Part shown: in pieces, positions 22,686 to 30,599 of the stretch
Position numbering within the stretch: position 1 is the first letter of the stretch
Layout: each line of letters begins with the position of its first letter
NCBI GenBank assembly: GCA_002350105.1
Contig: DEDT01000041.1
Span: 6,347 to 70,346 of the forward strand
Origin: Selenomonadaceae bacterium UBA2897
GTDB taxonomy: Bacteria; Bacillota; Negativicutes; Selenomonadales; Selenomonadaceae
Direction of reading: 5' to 3'
DNA length: 64,000 nucleotides
Notes under the pieces: model-generated
What the model was told of the DNA's origin: nothing
The model's input: only the letters and a program-made list of their open reading frames with translations
Database searches by the model: none
Made by a program: the position numbers and the translations under genes

Positions 22686-24563
22686 TCAGAACGCATACGT
22701 TGCACCGATTTGGAAGAAGCGTCCCGGTGCGGGATACTGCCAGCCAACGTAACGCGAGTAGGCCTGATTCGTGAAATTCATAGCCTTCGCATAGATCGTC
22801 AACTGCTCCGTCGCCGCATAGCTCGTATTGAAATCGAAAATGGCGAAGCGGTTGTCACCGTAGGTGGCTTTATCAAGCCCCGTGCCCATGCGGCTCGTGA
22901 GGTTTGCCTTCCAGGCACCCTCTGTATAGTGCAGGCCAAAGCGGTAGGCATTCGGCATGCTGTTATATTTGAGATATTTCGCCGTTGATGAAGAATTCGT
23001 ATCATCGGTCTCCGTATGCGTATACGTGTAGCCGAGATCATAGTTCCACTGCGGGGAAAGCTTCTGCTTCCACGTCAAAGAAACGCCGTGCTTTTTCTCC
23101 CGATTCAGGTTCAACGGCGTCCACACGCCCGTCGCATCAGGACCCCAGGCAATCGCGTCATGCAGAACAGAGTGGAAATAGCTCAGGTCTACAGAAGCTG
23201 CAGGCGTAACGACATGGCTGATGCCAACATTTTCCACATGACCGGACTCTGGATCGAGGTTCGGATTACCATGCGTATATGCATCTACATAATACATATC
23301 ATCCGCCGTCGGAGCCTTAAACACACGTCCCCACGATGCATACACCTTCGTGTTCTGCTCCGGACGATAGTTCAGCGCCGCCTTTGGAGACCAATGCGTG
23401 CCAAAGGCGTCATGATGATCCATGCGCACGCCCGGGATAAAGACCCATTTATCCGCAAGGCGCATGGAATCCTGCAAGTAGACTGCCGTCGTCGTGATCT
23501 TCTTATCCTCATAGCCGGACTTCTTGTTCGAGGAATTGCTCTCGTGCCATTCCGCGCCCGCGACGAGCTTGTTGTTCGCATCAAGGCGCCAGCCATCCTG
23601 ATAGTCGATACCCTGCATGCGCGTCTTGAATTTTCCGCTGAAATCTGACGATTTATAATGGTTGAAATAGCGCAGATAGCCTGGCAGCTTCGTATCTTCC
23701 TTGAAGCGATACGTCAGGGATACATCATTCATATTCTGCTTCTGCACATCAGAATAGAAAGCATGACGTACCCAGTCATCGTAGGCTGGCGCGCCACCGT
23801 TCATCGTACGATGTGCATAGCGCAGGGCAAGAGACTGGTCATCCGCAATCTGCTGGCGCAGGTTCAAGGACAGGCCATTGTTGTCATGATCGCTGCCGAC
23901 CATGCGCTTCGAATCGCCCTGCTGATCCTTATAGTCAAAGAAGCCCTGCTTCTGGATGCCAGCGGCCAGTGTCCAGCTCAGACCCTTCTCCGAGCCCTGA
24001 TTGTAGAGCTCGTAGTTATGCGTATGCCATGAGCCCGTATTGAGATCGACCTGCGTCTTATTCTCCTTGGCCTGCTTCGTGATGATGTTGATGACGCCGC
24101 CGATTGCATCGCTGCCGTAGAGAGCCGAGCCCGCGCCTTTAACCACCTCGATACGTTCGATGTCCTTGACGGACGGGATGCGCGTAAGCGTGGCACCAGC
24201 ACGCGTCATGGAGCCCTGATCATCGTTCAGGCGCTCGCCGTCGACAAGCACGACCACGCGCTCCTCGCCGTTGATGCGCACGACCTGATCGTTGCCGCTA
24301 TTGCCGTTCGTCATGACAATGCCGTCGACGTGGTTCAGCGCCTCAGCGACATCGGCGTAGTGGTTCGCCTCGATCTCAGCCGCGCTGATCACCGTCACAT
24401 CTGCCGGCGTGTTCATGTTCTGCGACGGCACGCGCTCGGCCGTGACGACCGTCTCACCGAGGTCGGTGGGCTGATCGCTGGCGGCTGCCGCCGTACCCGT
24501 GATAGAGAATGTCCCGACCGCCAGTGCGGACAGGATGGTAAGCGTGAGCTTCTGGTTCTGCAT
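22686..24563 (-). CDS. TonB-dependent outer membrane receptor
   Basis: 625 residues: a signal peptide (ALAVGTFSITGTAAAA), a TonB-box-like stretch (DLGETVVTAERV) and a plug domain with DIERIEVVKGAGSALYGSDAIGGVINIITK. A 22-strand-type barrel follows and ends in an aromatic residue (FFQIGATYAF), as required for BamA-dependent assembly. The ATG for MQNQKLT follows AAGGGAG. Length and plug resemble BtuB/colicin-I-receptor types. No cobalamin riboswitch is visible upstream of the operon, so iron chelate or haem is at least as likely as cobalamin. Confidence 0.93.
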   Translation of the reverse strand: MQNQKLTLTILSALAVGTFSITGTAAAASDQPTDLGETVVTAERVPSQNMNTPADVTVISAAEIEANHYADVAEALNHVDGIVMTNGNSGNDQVVRINGEERVVVLVDGERLNDDQGSMTRAGATLTRIPSVKDIERIEVVKGAGSALYGSDAIGGVINIITKQAKENKTQVDLNTGSWHTHNYELYNQGSEKGLSWTLAAGIQKQGFFDYKDQQGDSKRMVGSDHDNNGLSLNLRQQIADDQSLALRYAHRTMNGGAPAYDDWVRHAFYSDVQKQNMNDVSLTYRFKEDTKLPGYLRYFNHYKSSDFSGKFKTRMQGIDYQDGWRLDANNKLVAGAEWHESNSSNKKSGYEDKKITTTAVYLQDSMRLADKWVFIPGVRMDHHDAFGTHWSPKAALNYRPEQNTKVYASWGRVFKAPTADDMYYVDAYTHGNPNLDPESGHVENVGISHVVTPAASVDLSYFHSVLHDAIAWGPDATGVWTPLNLNREKKHGVSLTWKQKLSPQWNYDLGYTYTHTETDDTNSSSTAKYLKYNSMPNAYRFGLHYTEGAWKANLTSRMGTGLDKATYGDNRFAIFDFNTSYAATEQLTIYAKAMNFTNQAYSRYVGWQYPAPGRFFQIGATYAF

Positions 24564-24609
24564 GCAATACTCCCTTTCCTTCATCAATTTGATTTGAAAA
24601 CATCTATTA

Positions 24610-25629
24610 TCAATCATCCACAGCGGAAAGATGCTCGCCAGCCTCTTGATGGAAAGCATCGCCGTAGACGCGATAAGCAATCTCCTGCACGCCGAAGACA
24701 AAGTCCTGCGAGCAGTTGTAAATATAAGCCTCATCCGGCTCCATGAGGTGTTCCTCCCGAATCGCCCGCAGCGTCTGCAGGGACGGATCGGAGAGGTATC
24801 GGTCACGGGCCGAGGCAACATCGTAATTGCCGTGATTGTTATAGGTCGGCAGGAACAGTACATCGGGGTTGATGGCGACGAGCTGTTCCTTGCTCATTTC
24901 CTGCCCGTCGCGGATGCCCGCCCGAGCCCGGCCATTGATGACGCCCGCATACTTGCAGGCGTCATCAAAGGAGCTGCCACTGCCGCCATAGGTGCTCATG
25001 AGCGAGAGCAGGACGACGGATTTGCGCTCGTTCTCAGGAATCGCCTTGACCTTCTCCTGAATCGCCGCGAGCTTTTCCTCCATCATGCCTACGAGCTTAT
25101 CGCCACGCTCCGGTTCCCCCACAGCCCGGGCGATGAGACGCACGGTCTCCTCGATTTCCGCGAGGTTGCGCGCGCCCTTGCAGACGACCACAGGGATGCC
25201 GAGGTCGCGCAGCGAGGCCACGCGCGTGAGGTCACCCCAGTCCGGCACAATCACGAGGTCTGGCTGCAGCGCCGCGATTTCTTCCACCGAAGGATCCTTG
25301 ATGCGTCCCTTGACCTGCCGGGCCAGCGGCACGACATTCGAGCTCACGGGATCATCGAGCAAGTCATTCACCGCGGCCATCTTGTCTGGCGGCACGAGAC
25401 CGAGCACCGTTTCATCCGTGCTCATGGAGAGCGTCAGGATGCGCTGGGGCTTCGCCGGCATTTTCACGACCGTACCCTGTGCATCCGTAACCTCATAGGC
25501 CGTATCCTGCTCTGTTGCCGCCTGCCGTATATCACGACAGCCCGCCAGCATAAAGGTGAGCAGGCAGACCAGCAGCAGGCCGCAAATCGGCAGCAGGCGG
25601 GTCCGGTTAACACGCTGAAATCCTCTCAA
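24610..25629 (-). CDS. Periplasmic substrate-binding lipoprotein (iron-chelate/cobalamin type)
   Basis: A helical-backbone class III binding protein: lipoprotein signal with lipobox LAGC, then RILTLSMSTDETVLGLV and IAALQPDLVIVPDWG, typical of BtuF/FepB relatives. I chose a TTG start (339 residues) because AAGGAG lies six bases before it and it gives a compact signal peptide. An ATG at 25662 that overlaps the tonB stop is the alternative but has a poor ribosome site. It hands the ligand from the receptor to the FecCD permease. Confidence 0.88.
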   Translation of the reverse strand: MRGFQRVNRTRLLPICGLLLVCLLTFMLAGCRDIRQAATEQDTAYEVTDAQGTVVKMPAKPQRILTLSMSTDETVLGLVPPDKMAAVNDLLDDPVSSNVVPLARQVKGRIKDPSVEEIAALQPDLVIVPDWGDLTRVASLRDLGIPVVVCKGARNLAEIEETVRLIARAVGEPERGDKLVGMMEEKLAAIQEKVKAIPENERKSVVLLSLMSTYGGSGSSFDDACKYAGVINGRARAGIRDGQEMSKEQLVAINPDVLFLPTYNNHGNYDVASARDRYLSDPSLQTLRAIREEHLMEPDEAYIYNCSQDFVFGVQEIAYRVYGDAFHQEAGEHLSAVDD

Positions 25630-25661
25630 ACTGTGCTCCTTTTCTCTCCAGGTATGCAGCA

Positions 25662-26492
25662 TTACCAATCATCGCCGCCCCGCAACTCGAAGCGGTATGT
25701 CGTGCGGTAGCGGCCCGGATGGCCGTTCATCTGGAAGCGGCAGGCCCAGCCCGCCGCCACGGCGGCCGCATCGAGCGCGGCGTGACCCGACGAGCGGATG
25801 ACGGAGACATCCGTCACGGCACTCGCGGGCGAGACCGTGATGAGCACGGTCACGCTTCCCTGTGCGCCCGCCTGAATCATGGCAGGAGGATAGGCGGGCG
25901 TGGCACGATAGATGCAATAGGCCGCAGCATCGACAGGCGTTGCCGACGCCTGCGCGTCACCGCCCGTCTGTCCGCTGCCATTACCATGGCCAGTGCCCTG
26001 CCCATCACCGCCTGACACGCCCGCACCAGACCCGCTTCCCTGACCGCCGCCTGCGCCATCCGCCCTGCCCTTGTCCGTGCCAACTGCCGTCGCATCGCCA
26101 TTGGCTGCCGGATTCGACGTAGCCGCGGACCTGGCAGCTTCAGCCTGCTCCGCCTTGTGCTGCTGGCGATAGGCCTGCTGCGTCTGCGGCTCTTTCGTAT
26201 AGGTTTCGGCGATTTCCGGCAGCCTGGAGGCAGGTGGCAGCGTGACGACGGGGGCCGCTGGTGCAGCCCCGGCGGACGGTCCGGCAGGAGCACTGCCCCC
26301 GTCACCGCCGCCCGCATCGCCTGCAAGCAGCGCGATATCCACGACGTCCTCTTCCGATGTGGCTGGCCTGGCCTGCATGAGCAGGAAAAAGCCCGAAGCT
26401 CCGAGCAGCAGGAACAGCACGAAATGCACCGCGAGCGAGAGGCCCCAGGCGCGCAGCTTCTCCGCCCGCCGCACCTGCTTTGGCGCGCGCAT
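25662..26492 (-). CDS. tonB: TonB energy transducer
   Basis: 276 residues: an N-terminal membrane anchor (LAVHFVLFLLLGASGFFLL), a long low-complexity Gly/Ala/Gln/Pro spacer spanning the periplasm, and a TonB C-terminal domain (PAYPPAMIQAGAQGSVTVLI and SSGHAALDAAAV). The ATG lies one base after the exbD stop, preceded by GGAGGG. The spacer is Gly- and Ala-rich rather than the usual Pro-Lys/Pro-Glu type. Confidence 0.9.
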   Translation of the reverse strand: MRAPKQVRRAEKLRAWGLSLAVHFVLFLLLGASGFFLLMQARPATSEEDVVDIALLAGDAGGGDGGSAPAGPSAGAAPAAPVVTLPPASRLPEIAETYTKEPQTQQAYRQQHKAEQAEAARSAATSNPAANGDATAVGTDKGRADGAGGGQGSGSGAGVSGGDGQGTGHGNGSGQTGGDAQASATPVDAAAYCIYRATPAYPPAMIQAGAQGSVTVLITVSPASAVTDVSVIRSSGHAALDAAAVAAGWACRFQMNGHPGRYRTTYRFELRGGDDW

Positions 26493-26493
26493 C

Positions 26494-26904
26494 TTATTGC
26501 CCTCCTGCAGCTGCCGCGAGGCCGATATGGCTGATGCCATGCTGCTTGAATTTATCCAGCAGGCCTACGACCATGCCGTAGTCGAGGCCCTGATCCGCAC
26601 GCACGACGACGGAGAACTTCGTATTGCGCTGATTCTCCGCCGCCGCTTGGGCGAGCAGGGCCTGTTCCGTGATGGGCTGATCCTCCAGATAGAGCGAGCC
26701 ATCGCGCTTCATCGTCACCACATAGGAGACCGCGAGCTGCGTCTCCGCGCCCGCCGCCTGCGGCATATCGACATCGACGGTTCTGACCTGCACCATGTAG
26801 AGCGTGCTCATCATGAAGAATACAAGCAGGAAGAACATGATGTCAATCATCGGGATGATGTTGAGCTCCGGTTTCTGCCAGGCTCTCCGCTCTCGCAAAC
26901 GCAT
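26494..26904 (-). CDS. exbD: ExbD/TolR-family biopolymer transport protein
   Basis: 136 residues: a short cytoplasmic N-terminus, the membrane helix with the essential acidic residue (LNIIPMIDIMFFLLVFFM) and a small periplasmic domain. It is the first gene of the uptake operon. The ATG for MRLRERR was preferred over a GTG six bases upstream because of spacing from GGCGGGG. Confidence 0.92.
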   Translation of the reverse strand: MRLRERRAWQKPELNIIPMIDIMFFLLVFFMMSTLYMVQVRTVDVDMPQAAGAETQLAVSYVVTMKRDGSLYLEDQPITEQALLAQAAAENQRNTKFSVVVRADQGLDYGMVVGLLDKFKQHGISHIGLAAAAGGQ

Positions 26905-26957
26905 ACACACCCCGCCTTTGGCCTGATCACTGAAAAATTTATGGAACCTTATGAAAT

Positions 26958-26969
26958 AATGTTTTCATT
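26958..26969. promoter_or_regulatory. Operator candidate (Fur-like position) upstream of exbD
   Basis: AATGTTTTCATT is a 4-4-4 inverted repeat at the predicted transcription start, inside an AT-rich 40-base stretch with further ATGA/TCAT hexamers. Position and composition suit an iron-responsive repressor site, but the match to a classical Fur box is only partial. Confidence 0.3.
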
Positions 26970-26971
26970 CT

Positions 26972-27000
26972 ATCATAATCTTTTCCCCGGCTCAAGTCAA
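26972..27000 (-). promoter_or_regulatory. Promoter of the TonB uptake operon
   Basis: TTGACT and TATGAT on the minus strand with a 17-base spacer, about 70 bases before exbD. All seven genes down to exbB are closely packed with no internal terminator, so this promoter can serve them all. Confidence 0.65.
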
Positions 27001-27020
27001 CGGCACAAATCACAGGCAGA

Positions 27021-27053
27021 CAAAAAGAACTGCCGCCAAAATGGCGGCAGTTC
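27021..27053 (-). terminator. Terminator after hpf
   Basis: GAACTGCCGCC pairs with GGCGGCAGTTC and is followed by TTTTTG on the minus strand. It separates hpf from the TonB operon promoter. Confidence 0.9.
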
Positions 27054-27084
27054 CCTGTTTACCCATTCATTGAATTATCAGCGA

Positions 27085-27633
27085 TTAATTGCCGGACTCG
27101 ATGAGACCGTAGTTCCCGTCAGTGCGGCGGTAAACGACGTTGACATCCTCCGTCTGTGCATCGCGGAACACGAAGAAGTTGTGGTTCAGCATGTTCATCT
27201 GCACGATAGCTTCCTGCACATCCATGGGCTTGACCACGAAGTGCTTCGTCTTGACGATAGGATATTCCTCGCTCGCGTCCCGTTTATCCGCAAACGGCAC
27301 ATCATTCTTGAACAGATCCGTCTTCAGACCGCCATTGCGGAAGCGGCGGGCCAGCTTCGTCTTATGCTTATGAATCTGGCGCTCCAGTTTCTCTACCACC
27401 AGGTCAATGGACGTATACATATCCATGGTAGCTTCTTCACCGCGGAGCAGGAAACCGCCTTCGACCGGCACCGTGACCTCAACGATATGGCGGCCCTTCG
27501 TGACCGTCAGCAGGACCTTGATGTCGCCCACTTTGTCGAAGTACTTCGTTACCTTGCCAATGCGCTTCTCTACATATTCGCGCAGGGACGGGGTAATCTC
27601 GATATTCTTGCCTCTTACCGTGAATGTTGCCAT
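27085..27633 (-). CDS. hpf: Ribosome hibernation promoting factor, long form
   Basis: 182 residues: an N-terminal HPF/YfiA domain (ATFTVRGKNIEITPSLREYVEKRIGKV) joined to a C-terminal dimerisation domain (IVKTKHFVVKPMDVQEAIVQM, ending YRRTDGNYGLIES). The long form makes 100S ribosome dimers by itself. The ATG for MATFTVR has AAGGGG nine bases upstream; the ATG nine bases further up has no room for a ribosome site. Confidence 0.95.
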   Translation of the reverse strand: MATFTVRGKNIEITPSLREYVEKRIGKVTKYFDKVGDIKVLLTVTKGRHIVEVTVPVEGGFLLRGEEATMDMYTSIDLVVEKLERQIHKHKTKLARRFRNGGLKTDLFKNDVPFADKRDASEEYPIVKTKHFVVKPMDVQEAIVQMNMLNHNFFVFRDAQTEDVNVVYRRTDGNYGLIESGN

Positions 27634-27723
27634 AAGACACATCCCCTTTCTTGTTTATATTGGTTATATTCGGCACAGGCCATAAAATCCCTTCTTTTTC
27701 CCGCAAAAAAGAAAAATTTATGT

Positions 27724-27754
27724 AAAAAAACATCCCGCTCGAAACGAACGGGAT
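27724..27754 (-). terminator. Terminator after the first amino-acid importer operon
   Basis: CATCCCGTTCG pairs with CGAGCGGGATG around a TTT loop, followed by seven T on the minus strand. Confidence 0.9.
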
Positions 27755-27778
27755 GCAATGGCATACATATTTCTTAGC

Positions 27779-28495
27779 TCAAAGGACTTTCGACAGGAAG
27801 GTCTGCGTGCGCTCCTGCTGCGGATGGTCGAAGACCTGCTCCGGCGTGCCCTGCTCCAGAATGACGCCCTGATCGACAAAGAGGATGCGGTCGGCCACTT
27901 CGCGGGCAAAGCCCATCTCATGGGTGACGACCACCATCGTCATGCCGCTTTCGGCGAGCTGGCGCATGACGTCGAGCACCTCGCCGACCATCTCCGGGTC
28001 AAGCGCCGAGGTCGGCTCATCGAAGAGCATGACCTTCGGCTTCATGGCCAAGGCGCGAGCGATGGCCACGCGCTGCTGCTGGCCACCGGAGAGCTGATTC
28101 GGCCAAGCATCGGCCTTGTCGGCCAGCCCCACGCGCTTCAGCAGCTGACGAGCCGTCTGCTCCGTCTCCGCCTTGTCGGCGTGACGCACCTTGAGCGGCG
28201 CGAGCATGATGTTCTGCAGCACCGTCATGTGCGGGAAGAGGTTAAAGCGCTGGAAGACCATGCCCACCTCTTCGCGCACCTTGTTGATGTCGGCCTCGTT
28301 GAGCACGATGCCGTCCACGCTGACCATCCCGGACGTCGGCTGCTCCAGATAGTTCATGCAGCGCAGCAGCGTGCTCTTGCCCGAGCCCGAAGGCCCGATG
28401 ATAGCCACGACTTCCTTTTCTTTGACGTCGAGGTCGATGCCCTTGAGCACCTCATTGCTGCCAAAGGATTTATGCAGTTTCTCAATGTTGATCAT
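27779..28495 (-). CDS. Polar amino acid ABC transporter ATPase (GlnQ/HisP type)
   Basis: 238 residues with Walker A GPSGSGKST, signature LSGGQQQR, Walker B VMLFDEPTSALDPEMVGEVLDVM and the PAAT-family phrase MVVVTHEMGFAREVADR. The ATG for MINIEKL follows GGAGG by ten bases and overlaps the permease stop by 14 bases. It energises the adjacent permease. Confidence 0.93.
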   Translation of the reverse strand: MINIEKLHKSFGSNEVLKGIDLDVKEKEVVAIIGPSGSGKSTLLRCMNYLEQPTSGMVSVDGIVLNEADINKVREEVGMVFQRFNLFPHMTVLQNIMLAPLKVRHADKAETEQTARQLLKRVGLADKADAWPNQLSGGQQQRVAIARALAMKPKVMLFDEPTSALDPEMVGEVLDVMRQLAESGMTMVVVTHEMGFAREVADRILFVDQGVILEQGTPEQVFDHPQQERTQTFLSKVL

Positions 28496-29147
28496 CCGTA
28501 GCAAACCTCCGCTCCAGATAAGCGACGAAACGCGAAATCGTCAGCGTCATCACGAGGTAGACGATGGCGACACTGATCCAAATCTCCAGCGAACCATACG
28601 TCTTGGCGATGATAAGCTGGCCGCGACGCGTGAGTTCCTCGAAGCCGATGACCGACACGAGGGAGGAATCCTTCAGCAGGGCGATGAACTCATTGCCCAG
28701 CGGCGGAATCACGCGCTTGAACGCCTGCGGCACGATGATGTAACGCATCGTCTGTACCCAGGTCATGCCCAGCGAGCGGCCGGCCTCCATCTGACCTTCG
28801 TCGATGGACTGAATGCCCGCGCGGAAAATCTCCGCCACATACGCGCCGGAGTTGATGCCGCAGGCACCGACCGCCGCCACGTACGGATCAATGCGCTGGC
28901 CCGTGATGACCGGCAGCGCGAAATAGACGAGGAAGATCTGTACCAAAAGCGGTGTGCCGCGGAAAAAATCCACGTACACAGCTGCGACGAAACGCAGCGG
29001 CTTGAAGTGACAGATTCTTGCAATACCGACGAACAGGCCGATGATGACACCGAGTGCCACCGACATGGCCGTAATCTTGATGGTAACGCCAGCACCGACC
29101 AGCAGGAGCGGGAAGGAATTGACGACCAAATCCCAGTTGAACTGCAT
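28482..29147 (-). CDS. Polar amino acid ABC transporter permease (HisMQ/GlnP type)
   Basis: 221 residues, about five membrane segments and the ATPase-contact EAA loop (EAGRSLGMTWVQTMRYIIVPQAFKRVIPPLGNE region). The ATG was chosen for its spacing from AGGTGAG. A single permease suggests a homodimer. Confidence 0.92.
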   Translation of the reverse strand: MQFNWDLVVNSFPLLLVGAGVTIKITAMSVALGVIIGLFVGIARICHFKPLRFVAAVYVDFFRGTPLLVQIFLVYFALPVITGQRIDPYVAAVGACGINSGAYVAEIFRAGIQSIDEGQMEAGRSLGMTWVQTMRYIIVPQAFKRVIPPLGNEFIALLKDSSLVSVIGFEELTRRGQLIIAKTYGSLEIWISVAIVYLVMTLTISRFVAYLERRFATDDQH

Positions 29148-29179
29148 AAAACTCACCTAATCATATTGCGCTTGCGTAC

Positions 29180-29977
29180 TTACTTCTTCTGCTCGCCGAA
29201 CCATTTCGCGAAGATCTTGTCGTACTCGCCATTCTCATGCAGCTTCTTCAGCGCGTCGTTGATCTTCTGCTGCAGCTCCGTGTTGTCCTTGCCGATGGCG
29301 ATGCCGTACTGCTCCGCCGTCAGTTTCTCCGGGAGAGCCTTGACGCCCGTAGCGCCCGTCTTCTGGATGTAGTAGTCGTTGACCGGGCGATCGTTGACGA
29401 CTGCATCGACGCCGCCAGCTTTCAGCTCCATGAAGCAGTCAGCCGGCGTGTTCAGCTCCTTGACCTCAACGCCTTCGATCTTCTTGACCTCTTCAGCGCT
29501 CGTCGTACCGATCTGGACGGCGACTTTCTTGCCCTTCAGATCCTGGAACTTCTGGATGCTCTGCTCATCCTCGCGGACGACCATCGTCAGGCCGGAATCA
29601 TAGTACGGATCGGAGAACAGCACGTTCTGCTTGCGGTCGTCGTTGATCGTCATGCCGGAGATGACGACATCGACCTGCTTGCCCTGCAGGGCCGGAATCA
29701 GGCCATCGAAGCCGAGGTTCTGGATCTCGGCCTCGCTGCCCATCTCCTTGGCAATCGCGCGGATCAGATCCATATCGAAGCCCTGATACTCCTTCTGGCT
29801 CTCATCCTGGAACTCGAACGGCGCAAAGTCGATGGACGAACCGACCTTCAGCGTCTTGGGCGCCGAGCCGGAGCCCGATGAGCTGGAGCTCGTGCCGGCA
29901 CCGCCGCCGCAACCCGCGAAAGCAGCTACGGCGAAGCTCATAGCCGCGACAACAGCGAGAATCTTCTTGAATTTCAT
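29180..29977 (-). CDS. Amino acid-binding lipoprotein (SBP family 3)
   Basis: 265 residues: a lipoprotein signal (AVVAAMSFAVAAFAGC), a Ser/Gly linker, then the family-3 fold (LKVGSSIDFAPFEFQ, DLIRAIAKEMG, VVISGMTINDDRKQNVLFSDPYY). It captures an amino acid for the two genes downstream. The second of two close ATG codons fits the ribosome site best. Specific ligand not assignable. Confidence 0.92.
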   Translation of the reverse strand: MKFKKILAVVAAMSFAVAAFAGCGGGAGTSSSSSGSGSAPKTLKVGSSIDFAPFEFQDESQKEYQGFDMDLIRAIAKEMGSEAEIQNLGFDGLIPALQGKQVDVVISGMTINDDRKQNVLFSDPYYDSGLTMVVREDEQSIQKFQDLKGKKVAVQIGTTSAEEVKKIEGVEVKELNTPADCFMELKAGGVDAVVNDRPVNDYYIQKTGATGVKALPEKLTAEQYGIAIGKDNTELQQKINDALKKLHENGEYDKIFAKWFGEQKK

Positions 29978-30012
29978 AGTCATTCCCTCACTTTGATAAA
30001 ATAGTTTTTAAC

Positions 30013-30055
30013 AAAAAAAGCCCAGGGCTGTACAGTGTCATTGTACTCCCGGGCT
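30013..30055 (-). promoter_or_regulatory. Leader terminator (attenuator) of first amino-acid importer
   Basis: On the minus strand AGCCC/GGGCT, GGG/CCC and GTACA/TGTAC stack into one long hairpin followed by TTTTTTT. It lies after the promoter and before the ribosome site of the binding-protein gene, so transcription must pass it to reach the operon. Confidence 0.7.
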
Positions 30056-30077
30056 CCATTGCCTGTACATGCTAACT

Positions 30078-30105
30078 ATTATAGCACGCATTCATATATA
30101 TGCAA
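30078..30105 (-). promoter_or_regulatory. Promoter of first amino-acid importer
   Basis: TATAAT preceded at 16 bases by TTGCAT, on the minus strand. The -35 hexamer lies inside a perfect inverted repeat. Confidence 0.6.
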
Positions 30106-30122
30106 GTTTCTTGCATATATAT
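30094..30122. promoter_or_regulatory. Perfect inverted repeat over the -35 region (operator candidate)
   Basis: Two perfect 13-base arms (ATATATATGCAAG and its complement) flank a TTT centre. The repeat covers the -35 element of the importer promoter, the typical site of a dimeric repressor. Regulator unknown. Confidence 0.55.
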
Positions 30123-30143
30123 TTCAGTATCTGATTTTAAAAA

Positions 30144-30434
30144 TTAACCGCGGGCTGCGCGATGCTTCGCGAAGCAGTCACGGCAATATACCGGACGGTC
30201 ATCTTTCGGCTCGAACGGAACTTCCGTCTCCTTGCCGCAGTCAGCGCAGATCACTTTGTACATCTTGCGCTCCTCGCCGCCCTCACGGCTGCGTTTGCGT
30301 TTCTCACGGCAGTCGCGGCAGCGTGCCGGTGCGTTCTCGAAACCTTTCTCAGCGTAGAACTCCTGCTCACCAGCAGTCCATACGAACTCTTTGCCACAGT
30401 CCTTGCATACGAGTGTCTTGTCTTCAAATGCCAT
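30144..30434 (-). CDS. Zinc-ribbon domain protein
   Basis: 96 residues with two paired zinc-binding sites: CKDC...CRDC around residues 10-42 and CADC...CRDC near residues 63-85, each separated by about 20 residues. The first half fits the probable zinc-ribbon family found in many Firmicutes, the second the CxxC-spacer-CxxC repeat. Charged linkers (EKRKRSREGGEERK) suggest a nucleic-acid or ribosome contact, which is inference. AAGGGGA precedes the ATG. Confidence 0.8.
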   Translation of the reverse strand: MAFEDKTLVCKDCGKEFVWTAGEQEFYAEKGFENAPARCRDCREKRKRSREGGEERKMYKVICADCGKETEVPFEPKDDRPVYCRDCFAKHRAARG

Positions 30435-30545
30435 AAGATAATCCCCTTAAAAAGCAGAAAAACGATTATTAGATGTCCCATCTCGTACACTTCAGCTAGC
30501 AATGTGACTGAGAAAAAAGAACGTCCAGTGATTATTATAGCGAAT

Positions 30546-30566
30546 ATACTTGCGAAAAGCAAGTAT
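30546..30566. promoter_or_regulatory. Promoter-embedded inverted repeat upstream of zinc-ribbon gene
   Basis: ATACTTGC and GCAAGTAT are perfect 8-base arms around GAAAA. They overlap the -35 (TTGCTT) of a TTGCTT-17-TATAAT promoter that reads toward the zinc-ribbon gene on the minus strand. Confidence 0.45.
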
Positions 30567-30599
30567 TATTATTCTTACTTTCTCTACTTTTCCTATTAC

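Noticed and set aside
26905..26971. Cobalamin riboswitch upstream of the TonB uptake operon
   Set aside because: Only about 70 bases separate promoter and exbD; too short for the riboswitch, and no B12-box sequence is visible.
26242..27777. A 511-codon plus-strand open frame across tonB, exbD and hpf
   Set aside because: It spans three real genes, a promoter and two terminators on the other strand.
30473..30481. Copy of ATGTCCCAT upstream of the zinc-ribbon gene as a fourth member of the envelope regulon
   Set aside because: It lies downstream of the promoter in the leader, not upstream of a -35, and only nine bases match.
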